NCBI RefSeq assembly: GCF_900142515.1
Contig: NZ_FRBC01000012.1
Location: forward strand, 1 to 64,000
From: Pseudoselenomonas ruminantium
Lineage (GTDB): Bacteria > Bacillota > Negativicutes > Selenomonadales > Selenomonadaceae
Direction of reading: 5' to 3'
DNA: 64,000 nucleotides
The translations under genes were made by a program, and so were the position numbers. Of the stretch, positions 17,008 to 26,000 are shown in pieces. Numbering within the stretch: the stretch's first letter is position 1; each line of letters starts with the position of its first letter. The notes beneath the pieces were generated by a model. The model made no database searches and had not been told where the DNA came from. It was given only the letters and a program-made list of their open reading frames with translations.

Positions 17008-18534
17008 CTATGCCAATCCCTCCTCTTCCGCCCGCCGTGGCAGGCACAATCTCACACAGTTTCTCCCTGCTCCTGACCGGATTTCTACACCAAACTGCCG
17101 GCCATAAAGCAGCTGGATACGACGATGGATATTGAACAGCCCTGTATGGGCCGTATCATTCTCTTCATTTTCCTGCAACAACACCCAAGCCTGCAAGGCC
17201 TCAGTTGAAAAGCCCTTTCCCTGATCCACGACATCCACCTGTAAGCCATCAGCCAGACACGTAATTTCCAAATATACGCTTCTCACTCCGCCTTTGCCAG
17301 CGCCGTATTTAATGGCATTCTCCAGCAATGGTTGGAACACCAGCTTGGGAATCTCACAGACCAGTGCTTTCTCATCTATCTTTTCGGTAAATTCCAACCG
17401 TCTGCCAAAACGGTATTGCTGGATTTCCATATAACGATGCACATAATCCAGATCATCGGCCAGCGTTACCTGCTGCAGGGAATTGTTGATGCTGTAGCGC
17501 AAAAGCGTCGACAAGGCAATCAGCATCCGTATTGCAGCGGCAGGATCGAGCTTGACCATGTACTTGATATTTTCCAGAGTATTGAACAGGAAATGCGGAT
17601 TGAACTGGGATTCCAGCTGACGCATCTCAGCCTTTGCGGTCAGCCGTTCTACGGCTTGTGCCCGCAACTGGCTTTCCCGCTGCACACCTCTGAAGATCAA
17701 CGGCATCAACAACAGGAAAAATACCAATGACAACGCACTGCCCATAAGATAACGGTCCAGCAAGCTGCGTACCGGTGTGAGTGCCACCACCTGCAGCCCT
17801 TGCGGCAACCTGCTCTGTGTCACATAATAAATCTCCCGTCCCGCTTCCGCTAAACCTCCGTCAGTCGCGCAGAGTATTGGCAGCAGTTTCCCCTGATCGT
17901 CTACAGGCACAGCCTCTGCCGCTGCCGTTATATTATCGAATGCATCCGTCACCGCCAGCAGGACTTCCGGATTTTCCCTGCCCGCAAAGATTTTCTCACC
18001 AGAAAGAATAATGACCAGGAATCCCTTTTCTCCGTTCTTCATAGACACTGCCTTTCCCAGTGCCAAATCCTGTCTGACTGTATCCTTGCGGATAAACTCC
18101 CAACACGGCAAGCTGGTTCGGCGCAAACGCCGCAGGACACCCCAATCTGTATCCTGCAGGCCTGGTGGCAAAACCGGTTGACTTCCCAAAAGCAGATTTC
18201 CCTGCTCATCCAGAAGATAAAAAGTCAACGGAACCACACTTTTATTCGCCACCGTATAAAGATCGCCATAGAGTTCTGCTTTATCGCTTTGCTGTGCCAG
18301 TGCTCCTGATTCATTCTTCAGCCGGCGCTCCATCTGGTTCAGAACAGCCGCGCCATCCTGCAACCCGCCCTCCAGCCGTTGTACCAGACAGGTCCGCACA
18401 GCCAGATTATTCCCCACTACATAATGATTCCAGCCATAGATGGTAAAGATCAAGCTGATGCCGCCAAACAACATTGCTGGCAGCAGGGCATATTTGAGCA
18501 GCGCCCGGCGAAAGATACGCTGAAAATCATACAT
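17008..18534 (-). CDS. Sensor histidine kinase of the YesM/LytS type
   Basis: A 508-residue membrane kinase. Membrane helices are at about 14-36 and 262-283, enclosing a periplasmic sensor region of about 225 residues. The cytoplasmic part has the His-kinase motif QFNPHFLFNTLENIKYM (His314) typical of the YesM group, the N-box LVFQPLLENAIKYG, and the DQGKGF glycine motif. The gene follows the binding-protein gene by one base and precedes the response regulator without a gap. The periplasmic domain may be modulated by the adjacent lipoprotein, as known for HptA-HptS. That link is inferred from gene order. Confidence 0.92.
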   Translation of the reverse strand: MYDFQRIFRRALLKYALLPAMLFGGISLIFTIYGWNHYVVGNNLAVRTCLVQRLEGGLQDGAAVLNQMERRLKNESGALAQQSDKAELYGDLYTVANKSVVPLTFYLLDEQGNLLLGSQPVLPPGLQDTDWGVLRRLRRTSLPCWEFIRKDTVRQDLALGKAVSMKNGEKGFLVIILSGEKIFAGRENPEVLLAVTDAFDNITAAAEAVPVDDQGKLLPILCATDGGLAEAGREIYYVTQSRLPQGLQVVALTPVRSLLDRYLMGSALSLVFFLLLMPLIFRGVQRESQLRAQAVERLTAKAEMRQLESQFNPHFLFNTLENIKYMVKLDPAAAIRMLIALSTLLRYSINNSLQQVTLADDLDYVHRYMEIQQYRFGRRLEFTEKIDEKALVCEIPKLVFQPLLENAIKYGAGKGGVRSVYLEITCLADGLQVDVVDQGKGFSTEALQAWVLLQENEENDTAHTGLFNIHRRIQLLYGRQFGVEIRSGAGRNCVRLCLPRRAEEEGLA

Positions 18535-18535
18535 A

Positions 18536-19561
18536 CTAATCCTCCTGCCTGCAGAACTGCTTGAACTTCACCAAAAGTTCCGCCTGAGACACCGTATCCT
18601 GACCCAATTTTCCACTGTCCACCCCCAACAATGGCGGCAGCAGCGGTCTGCCGTCTGGTGGCGGAACATCCTGGCGCACACTGCGGCGATGCAGCTTGCG
18701 TACGATATACAGCTGCGTCTCCCTGCTCACCAGGAATTCCACGAAAGCCTGTGCCGCCTCCTGATGCGCAGTATTCTTGACAATGTATACGCCATCGGGA
18801 ACACTGTGGACACCTTCTTCCATATAGATTATCTTCACGGGGCTTCCCTTGGCAACTTCAAGGATTGCAGCCTCTTCAAAGGTACAGCCGACTGCATACT
18901 TTCCCTGCGCTACACCTGCACATACGGCCTGCGAGTCAGGCAGTAATTGTCCCGCCAGATTATCCCCGAAAGACTGGATATAATTCCAACCAGCCGCTGC
19001 ATCCCCCTCTCCCATCACATCAATCATATTGAGCAGATGCGCATAAGCTGATGAAGAAACCGCTGGATCCGTAAAAGCAATCCTCCCTTTGAGCCAAGGT
19101 GCCAATAGATCTTTGTAACCTGTGACTTCCCGGTTTCCCAGCAGATTCACATTCACCAGCAGGACTCCAGGAACATCGGTAAACCGCGTCATGACACCAT
19201 CCATGTTCCGAAACTGTGGGCACATGTTACTATCCTGCGATGACACATACGGCGCAAACAACCTCCCCTGCTCCTCCACTTTGGATATGGCACCACCCCA
19301 AAACACATCCGCTCTTACTGGCCGTTCCTGCGCCACACGATCCACCAGATCTCCTGTGCTTCCATGCACCACCCGGACCGTGATTCCCGTTTGACGTTCA
19401 AATTCATCCACCAGCGGCTGCACAAAACGCTGCGGATGTGAACTATATACAATCAAGGCCTCGTTTTTCTGCTCCTGTGCCATAGTGCCACATCCCCCAC
19501 AAGCCAGCACAGCCATCCATAGCCACACCCCCTTACAAATCATTTGCCAAAAGCTCTTCAT
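18536..19561 (-). CDS. Periplasmic solute-binding lipoprotein, AfuA/HptA-like sensor component
   Basis: A 341-residue extracytoplasmic binding protein of the iron/phosphosugar (COG1840-like) class. The signal peptide has cysteines at 21 and 24 that could be lipidated (VLAC or CGGC). The mature part begins with ALIVYSSHP, typical of type 2 binding proteins of this class, and includes ADVFWGGAISKVEEQG. GGGGTG lies 5 nt ahead of the start. No permease or ATPase is nearby; the gene is instead fused by position to a YesM-type kinase and AraC-type regulator. That arrangement matches three-component systems where the binding protein senses the ligand rather than importing it. Confidence 0.85.
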   Translation of the reverse strand: MKSFWQMICKGVWLWMAVLACGGCGTMAQEQKNEALIVYSSHPQRFVQPLVDEFERQTGITVRVVHGSTGDLVDRVAQERPVRADVFWGGAISKVEEQGRLFAPYVSSQDSNMCPQFRNMDGVMTRFTDVPGVLLVNVNLLGNREVTGYKDLLAPWLKGRIAFTDPAVSSSAYAHLLNMIDVMGEGDAAAGWNYIQSFGDNLAGQLLPDSQAVCAGVAQGKYAVGCTFEEAAILEVAKGSPVKIIYMEEGVHSVPDGVYIVKNTAHQEAAQAFVEFLVSRETQLYIVRKLHRRSVRQDVPPPDGRPLLPPLLGVDSGKLGQDTVSQAELLVKFKQFCRQED

Positions 19562-19757
19562 GTATTCACCCCCAGCCTTATCCTACCATAAAGGCCGGCA
19601 CAGCGATATAGCAATTCACGTATTGTTCAAAATCAACGACAATTATCCGTTTTTGACGGTTGTTTCTCTGCTTTACTGTTCCTATAATTAATAAGTGTTT
19701 GAATCCCCCGATAACTCCCCATTATCAGGCTTCCCCAAACTTGGATTCATATATGAC

Positions 19758-19784
19758 AAAAGCCCCCGCACTGCGGGAGCTTTT
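19758..19784. terminator. Bidirectional hairpin terminator at the end of the TPS remnant
   Basis: A GC-rich stem with one mismatch (19758-19769 with 19773-19784) is flanked by AAAA on the left and TTTTTT on the right. It would end minus-strand transcripts from the degraded haemagglutinin locus. Confidence 0.8.
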
Positions 19785-19794
19785 TTATTTTGTG

Positions 19795-20635
19795 TTAGAA
19801 TACCTTCCCGACCATGAACCAGATGCGGCCGCGGCTTTCGGCGTCGCGGGAGAGGTTGTCCGCAAAGCCGATACGCCGTGCGTAGTCTATTCTGGCAAAC
19901 CAGTCGTTGGGCTGGGCGTAGGTCAGGCCAATACCCCAGCCTTTCAGGGTGGTGGCATTGCTGCCGGATTTCTCTGCCTTTACCCAGCCGGCATCAAAGT
20001 AGGTGGAAAGTGTCAGGCCCTTGACTGGCGTATGTGGTGTAATCATCGGCCTTAAAGGTGACCGGGGCGGCGGTGATACTGCCGGTATTGAGGCTTCCTG
20101 CTGGGGCAACGGTGTAGTTCTTGGCCTTGTCCCCGGTGAGGGCGAGGCCGCTGTAAGTGACGGTCTTGCCGGTGCCTACGTTCTTATTGTCGTAGGCAGC
20201 CGTGGCGGTACGGCTTCTTTATTCCAATCCGCAAAAGTTGCGGCCTGCTTCCACTCGGCCAGCGTTTTTCCCCCCTCGCCCATATTAGCATTTATGGAGA
20301 CACGATTTTCATCCGTGATGGCATAAAAGGCATTGGTTAGCTGACCTTCTTCACTAGCTCCCTCAATGCGCCGATAGTGCAATCTGTGTCATCAGTACCA
20401 CTGACAGAACCTGTGTTATAGGCATTTTCTACATGGCCATCTCCATTTCTATTATAGCCCACAATACCGCCAACATAAGATTGACAAGATAAATGGAAAA
20501 ATCCCGCCAGGTAATCAGATTATTTTCTGCACCAGTGATATTCATGACTTTGCCGGTCACGGCAATAGTTGCCGTGGCACTTTCCCCGCCCACCGGCAGG
20601 GCCTGAGCCGCGGGGGCGATGCTGAATAAACGCAA
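19795..20635 (-). pseudogene. Collapsed TpsA-TpsB (two-partner secretion) locus
   Basis: Fragments of an adhesin and its transporter lie in the order and strand of the intact locus at 30-36 kb but are fused by deletions and frameshifts. From 20635 downward: the end of a signal peptide plus TPS-domain start (AQALPVGG...NLITWRDFSI); a frameshift into GLUG-like repeats (YVGGIVGYNRNGDG, ENAYNTGSVSG in another frame); a piece like EWKQAATFA; one MBG-type repeat (20045-20200, NVGTGKTVTYSGLALTGD). An out-of-frame junction near 20035 then leads into the last ~79 residues of a TpsB barrel (HTPVKGLTLSTYFDAG to FMVGKVF). No initiator ATG or full signal peptide remains. Confidence 0.88.
19811..19931. repeat. 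Direct repeat copy A (TpsB 3' end)
   Basis: By eye these ~120 bases are identical to 29968-30088, and similarity continues to about 20034 (about 30190 in the other copy). The two copies are in the same orientation and about 10.2 kb apart. Confidence 0.85.
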
Positions 20636-20725
20636 TTTACTGAAAAATCAAGCGAAGATTTGACGCTAATCTCCCGATTTGCATAATAGAAGCATAGATT
20701 CCAATGTCATCAGACATCCCTCCCT

Positions 20726-20965
20726 ATGCATATTAGCATAGGAATGGTCAGCAGCCTCGTAGCCGCGTGGCTCTACGACACGATCCGTAACAGCGGCAAA
20801 CACGATTGCCTGTCAGCCGGACTAACCAACCGGTGGAAAGGCGCAAAGAAGCGCTCGGTTTTCGACCTGAGCGCTTCTTTGTATACAGACAAAATAAAAA
20901 ATGCAACGATCTTTTTGCTGTATAAGGCGTCTTTGTGCCCTTCTAAGCCAATCTCTACACTTTAA
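20726..20965 (+). CDS. Doubtful small hydrophobic ORF
   Basis: A 79-codon frame starts with a hydrophobic stretch followed by a charged tail (MVSSLVAAWLYDTIRNSGKHD). The first half resembles small membrane peptides of the type I toxin kind in general character only. There is no clear ribosome-binding site, and a strong hairpin terminator (20844-20881) lies inside the frame. At most the first ~40 codons could be a real peptide. It may also be chance. Confidence 0.2.
   Translation: MHISIGMVSSLVAAWLYDTIRNSGKHDCLSAGLTNRWKGAKKRSVFDLSASLYTDKIKNATIFLLYKASLCPSKPISTL
20844..20881 (+). terminator. Strong hairpin in the TPS-remnant/toxin intergenic region
   Basis: A perfect 13-bp stem (20844-20856 with 20869-20881) with a 12-nt loop. 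Its right arm contains CTTCTTTG but no longer T-run. It could end a small transcript from about 20700, or be part of a structured RNA. Confidence 0.6.
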
Positions 20966-20975
20966 CATAATAATC

Positions 20976-21025
20976 CCCCCTATCGTGAAAAAATAATTCT
21001 ACCTAAATTTTATCACAATAGGGGG
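20976..21025. repeat. Inverted repeat between TPS remnant and type III toxin
   Basis: The arms CCCCCTATcGTGA (20976-20988) and TCACaATAGGGGG (21013-21025) pair with one mismatch around a 24-nt A/T-rich loop. There is no clear T-tract. It may be a weak terminator for the minus-strand toxin gene, or a small mobile repeat. No gene is visible between 20966 and 21114. Confidence 0.5.
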
Positions 21026-21114
21026 CATCAATTACTTGAAGGCTATCTCAGTGCGAAATCTATTCATTCTGCACCGCTGTCTGCCAGCTGCAAAATGGAG
21101 GCGACGTTATCAAT

Positions 21115-21587
21115 TCACTTCTTGTATCCAGATATCTCTTGTTCCAGTTTCTTAAAGTCGCAACATGCCTTTACATAAAAATCATTATAATTGTTGACAC
21201 GTTTTTCATAGACCTTACTGGCTTTGCCGATAATTTCCTCATGATTCTTACGGATATAACGGATTTCATTGATTTCATATGAGTCTTTCTCCACATCTAT
21301 GTTAAGAGGTGTCACTACCGAATCAAACACAGGAATCATATTATTGTGTAATATGTTCGCAATTTCCGTTCCATTACTTTCCTTGACAAAAGTAGTCAAT
21401 ACTGCTGCACGTTTTTTCTTGCCCCTTTTCTTACGTTCATTGGTGGTCTGCGAGGTGAGTGGCAACACATATTTGACTCCATTTATCATTCAAACGGTCT
21501 ATTATTGAATTTCACACTGACACGCGAATCAATACCATGCAAAAATCTCAAATAATCGGCATCAACTTTATATAACCCTAAATCCAT
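21115..21587 (-). pseudogene. Type III toxin of the ToxN/AbiQ family, split by a frameshift
   Basis: Two overlapping frames together give a ToxN/AbiQ-like endoribonuclease. The first (21587-21486, 33 codons) reads MDLGLYKVDADYLRFLHGID...NNRPFE, matching the family N-terminus. The second (21489-21115, 124 codons) reads NGVKYVLPLTSQT...NNMIPVF...IRYIRKNHEEIIGKASKVYEK, matching the rest. They overlap as ATGA. Compared with the family pattern, a few residues between RPF and NGVKY are missing, so a small out-of-frame deletion is the simplest reading. Translational coupling of two parts is possible but less likely. Active ToxN cuts RNA and is held by a small repeat RNA, for which there are traces upstream. 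Confidence 0.75.
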
Positions 21588-21614
21588 TCTCCAAGCATTT
21601 CCGTACAATTTAAG

Positions 21615-21682
21615 AAGGGATTACCGCCAATACGATAATCCCTTTATTTTGAATCGTCCACTAAAGCAGGACCTCTCTTATT
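21615..21682 (-). ncRNA. Candidate ToxI-like antitoxin RNA with terminator hairpin
   Basis: Transcription from the adjacent promoter would begin near 21682. About 37 nt, with a short GUCC/GGAC stem (21656-21659 with 21669-21672), precede a 9-bp hairpin (21615-21623 with 21636-21644), and the toxin frame starts 28 nt further on. This matches type III order: promoter, small RNA, terminator, toxin. There is at most one repeat unit, fewer than usual, so the antitoxin may be decayed too. Confidence 0.45.
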
Positions 21683-21688
21683 ATTCTC

Positions 21689-21717
21689 ATTATAGCATAA
21701 ACATATTATAGTATCAA
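21689..21717 (-). promoter_or_regulatory. Promoter of the type III toxin-antitoxin locus
   Basis: On the minus strand -35 TTGATA (21712-21717), a 17-nt spacer and -10 TATAAT (21689-21694) form a near-consensus sigma-70 promoter directed at the RNA and toxin. Confidence 0.8.
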
Positions 21718-21740
21718 CCAATATTTTCCATTCGCCCGCC

Positions 21741-23003
21741 TTACTTGTTCCACAAATCAGCCTGCAGTTCCTGGAGCAAACTTTCCTGATACAGCACCTT
21801 TTGTTCTTGCCGCATGGCTGCCACCAAGGGCGTCAGCTGCGGGTGATTGCTTGTGGGCAGTTTTTTCAGCCGGTTTTCCGGCAGGAGCAGATTGGCCTGG
21901 GCGTACTCGTTCACAGACATATGCCAGAGGGCGGCTCCTTCGTAGCGATTCAGGATATGGCTGGCAATGCTCAGTCCTTCCGGGTCGAAATCCCCGGCAT
22001 ATAGCAGGCGGATACCACTTGCGGCCAGACGATCCAGCAATGCCCAGGAAGCAGCCTTCAGCTGTCCATGGAGGGCCACCAACGGCACAGACTTCTGCCG
22101 AGCCTGCAATCCGTCCAGCAAGGTGGAGAACACGCCGGAATTCTCTACGATATAGACCGTATCGGCATTTCCCTCCACCGGCAGGATTCGCTCAGCGGCT
22201 GCAATTTCCCGCAGAGGCACATTCAAAGGAGCATAGCTATTGGCCGCCTCCCGCCAATAGGCTATTTCTCCGCCATCTTCGCCGTAGGCCTTCAGGCCGT
22301 AAACCGTGGCAAAGTTCAGGATATCGTCACGGATCAGGCGGTATTTATACAGCAGCTCTGTGCGTGCGTCAGCAGCAGATGGAACGTTCTCCCCCTGCAA
22401 AAAGGCCAGAGCCTGCAAGAAAAGCCGTCCCTCGGTACGGTCAAAATCCAATGCATGGGGATTTTGCGCCACCCGGTTGGCAAACAGGGGCAACCGCTCA
22501 TATTTGGCGGGCAGCATTGCTAAAGCGCAGGCCACCGTAGCCAGAACATCTTCCTGCTGATATAATTCTTTGGCAAACAGATGAAGATTTCCCTGGGCCA
22601 AAGCCTGCAACCAGCGCCTGGCAGGTCCAGCCGGGTATTTTGCCAGCAGCCTGTCCATGATTTCCTGCCGTTTCGCCTGTTCCTGCTGCCGTTCTTCCCG
22701 CTTGGTGATGAAATTCCCGGGCATCAGGGAAAGCAGGAAATCCGGCAAGGGAATGCTCCCGAAACGGGTTTTCTCCCAGGCTGCGGAAAATTCCTTATAA
22801 GACACGGAATCTGCTTCACCAAACTTGCGGCGCAGGAAGGCCGCTAAAGACCGCTGTTCCTCCACCGTAAGCGAAGTCAGGGACACCCGCCCGCCGAAAT
22901 GGCCCAGACTGCGATACTTGCGGCAAAACTCTTTCGCCAACGCCAGCAATATTGCATGACCTTTAAAATACGCCGCCGCTTCCGCTGCCAGCTTATCCTT
23001 CAC
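21741..23003 (-). CDS. jetD: Wadjet JetD, type II (DUF2399/TIGR02679-like Toprim nuclease subunit)
   Basis: A 420-residue protein. The C-terminal third holds a Toprim-type acidic motif, GDFDPEG at 337-343, preceded by a hydrophobic strand (RLLYA). This is the catalytic signature of JetD subunits that cut DNA in Wadjet complexes. The N-terminal part (about 50-110) fits the DUF3323-like region (SLTSLTVEEQRSLAAFL). It is the last gene of the jetABCD operon and overlaps jetC by 11 nt. The complex recognises small circular DNA by loop extrusion and JetD cleaves it; that mechanism is established for characterised Wadjets, mostly type I. All key residues appear intact. Confidence 0.88.
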   Translation of the reverse strand: MKDKLAAEAAAYFKGHAILLALAKEFCRKYRSLGHFGGRVSLTSLTVEEQRSLAAFLRRKFGEADSVSYKEFSAAWEKTRFGSIPLPDFLLSLMPGNFITKREERQQEQAKRQEIMDRLLAKYPAGPARRWLQALAQGNLHLFAKELYQQEDVLATVACALAMLPAKYERLPLFANRVAQNPHALDFDRTEGRLFLQALAFLQGENVPSAADARTELLYKYRLIRDDILNFATVYGLKAYGEDGGEIAYWREAANSYAPLNVPLREIAAAERILPVEGNADTVYIVENSGVFSTLLDGLQARQKSVPLVALHGQLKAASWALLDRLAASGIRLLYAGDFDPEGLSIASHILNRYEGAALWHMSVNEYAQANLLLPENRLKKLPTSNHPQLTPLVAAMRQEQKVLYQESLLQELQADLWNK

Positions 23004-26000
23004 GGCTATCCTCCAACATCACATCACGGCTATGGCCATTCCAATGATAGCCCAGCACCGATACATAATTGGCATTCAGAGGACGCAGCAGCTCATAGAT
23101 ATTGAGGCTGGGCACCACATCATAATCGCCCCAGATGGCCTGGGAGTTCATGATGTAGTTGAAGCCCATCTGCTCCACCAGCCGGAACATATCCCGCATA
23201 TTCTGCTCGTCCACCCCGGCAAAAGCCTCATCCAACGTAATCAGACGGGGCGCATCCTTGCCGGCATCCAGATAGCGGGAATAAGCCGCCGAAAACAAGG
23301 GCACATACATGGCCATGGCCTTTTCGCCGCCACTGAAGCGGAAGAATGCCTTGTCCGTAAGTTCCCGCCGCTGAATCTGCTCACCCTTGTCATAATAGAG
23401 ACGGAAGCGGAACCACTGCCGGTAATCCAGCTGTTCCCGCACCGAAGCCTGAAAGGCATCTGCATCCTTTTCCTGCAGCTGAGCCTCTTCCCTGGCCCGC
23501 CGTATCCGGGAGGAAAAATGTTTCTCCAGCCGCTTCATGTCTGCTTCCTTCATCAATTCCGGATCGCTGTGCAAAAGTTCCACCAGTTCGGCCGTGTCCA
23601 GCTCGTTATCATCCTCGCCCGTAAGAGGCTTCCATTCCAGCCGGAACCGCAGGGCACTGGAGGTTTCGCTTTTACCCATGAGCTTGTTCATCTTCTTAAT
23701 CCAATCCTCTGCACCGTAGATCTTTTCGCTGATGGTGCGACCGATGCTGTTGAGGATGATCTCCTGATAGATCCGCTTGTCCTGCTCGGACAGCAGGCTT
23801 TCCTGTTCCAGCAGATGGTCCTTGAGCTGCTGGAGCTGCTCATAGGGGCTCAACGGCTTGCCGCCGGCCTCAGTCAAAGCCAGCTGCCGCACCGCATAAT
23901 CCCGCAGGGTATCCAGACGGGGCAGGAAAATCTCCTCATCTTCCGGGGAAATTTCCGGCAAATCGCCCAGTTCGTCCACATTTTCCCGCAGGGATAAGCG
24001 GTACTCAGCAATTTCATCCCGCTGTCTGGCATACTGGCTTTCCACATCCTGGGCCAGAGAATGCAGGGTCTTGTTGTCACGGCTCTTTTGCCGGGCCTGC
24101 ATAAGCTCCCGCAGATTCTTCTTGTCCAAATCCACAAAGCCCCGCTTCTGCTCAGCCTGCAGAAGTTTCTGCCATAAAACCAGCAGCTTTCCATAGACCT
24201 GCTGCCGGCGCCGGCTTTGCTCCAGCTGACTAGCCAATGTCTGCCGGCTGCTTTCATTCTGTCCCAGCAGCTGGGATACCTGCCGGATTTCCTGGGGGAT
24301 ATGCCTGAGGCGTTCCACCACTTCGGCAATGCGGGCTTCAATGGCCGCCGCATCCATCCGGGCCAGCTGCTCCTGCAGGGCAGAGATATTCTTCTCCAAC
24401 CGGGCGATATTCATATCCTTGTCCAGAAGTTCCCCCTTGAGGGCATCCACTTCCTCTCGGACATATTCCGCCTCCTGGCTCTGCTGCCGGAACAGCTCCG
24501 CACTATGGGCATAGTTAGCCTGCATAAGGGTGAGCTTGTGCCAGACTTCGCCATAATCGTGGAGGGCGGCCAAAGCTTCCTCATAGGCAATGGCGGAAAA
24601 CGCCAGCCCCGTATCGCCACGCTCAGCAATGATTCCGGCCCGTTCGTCCCGCATTTCCAGGGTCAGCTTCTTCTGCCTGTCCGCCAATTCACCCAGCCTG
24701 TGCTGCTGTCGTTCAATATCCCGTTCCCGGCTGCGCAGTTCATCATAAACCGACTGTACCTCCTGCTGATCCGGGAAATCCTCCCGAGCCTTCAGCAGGC
24801 AGTCATTTTCAGCCAGCAGGCTGCTTTCCTGCTTCTGCACATGGGCAAACTCTGCCTGCAAGCCGGCAATTTCCGCTTCCTTAGCGGCAATCTGCTGACG
24901 GCGGTAATTTTCCCGGGCCTGCTTGCCGATAAAGAGCTCTGCCGGGCGCTGGGCTGCCCGTCCTGCCAGTGTACCGAGCCGATAAGCTCCATCCACCACA
25001 TTCAGGGCAATGCCATTGCCCTTGCCGTATACTTCACTGCTGATGGCAATGCTGCCCAAAACGTCAGCAATGCGTTCCCTGGCGATACCGCTCTCTCCGG
25101 GCACAGGTTCCAGATAATCCAGCAGGGATTCAGCCAGCATCACTGGCTCGCCGCTGAAGAGCACCGTGCCCCGCATGGATTCCGGCAGTTTTTGCGCCGC
25201 CTCATTGGAAGCCAGCAGCAAAGAGTTCAGTAAGCCAGCTTCCAGCAATGCCGATTCCAGCCGTTCCCGCATGTCTGAGGAAACCGTGCTTCTGTACTCC
25301 GTGGCTTCGTATAAGGGCACATAGGCGAGGCCCTGGGCTGTCAGTTCCTGACGGGCAGCTGCCCAGGCTTCCTGCAGTTCTGGTTCAGCCTCCTTTGTCT
25401 GACGCAGGCTTGCCAGTTCTGCCTGCGCTTCGGCCAGCTGACCGGTCAGTTCCTGCTTATTCAGCTCCACCTTGCCGATAGCTGCATTCAGGCTGCGTTG
25501 CTTTTCGCTGACAATGGTTCCCAGCTGATTCTGGATATCCAGCCAGGAGGTTGTGCTAAAAAGTTCCCGCAAACTGCCAGCCAGGCGGATTTCTGCGTCT
25601 TTGTCCATTGGCAGCAGGGCCTGCCAGCGGGCTTTCCATTCATAGAAGGCCTCGACCAGCTGTTCCCGTTCCTGGACCAGCATTTCTGTCAGCCGTTCTT
25701 CTTCATGGCGGTACTGATCCAGCCGGCGGTTTTCCTCGCCCAGTTCCTGCTCCCATTGCTGCAGCTTTTCCAACGACTGCTCGTACTGCAGCATCTGCTT
25801 ATGAAGTTTCTGCAGGCTCTGCAGCTGATTCTGCCGTTCCCGGCGCCAGAGGTGGAAATGCTCCTCACAATCCGGCGAGGACAGCTGGAAGCCCTCCTGA
25901 AAAGCGGCGTGGCTGTCAAAGTCCGCCTGCTCCGCCAGATCCGTCAAATCCTCCAGAATATCAGCCACCTGTTTTTCCAATTGGGCCAGATCAGCCTCTT

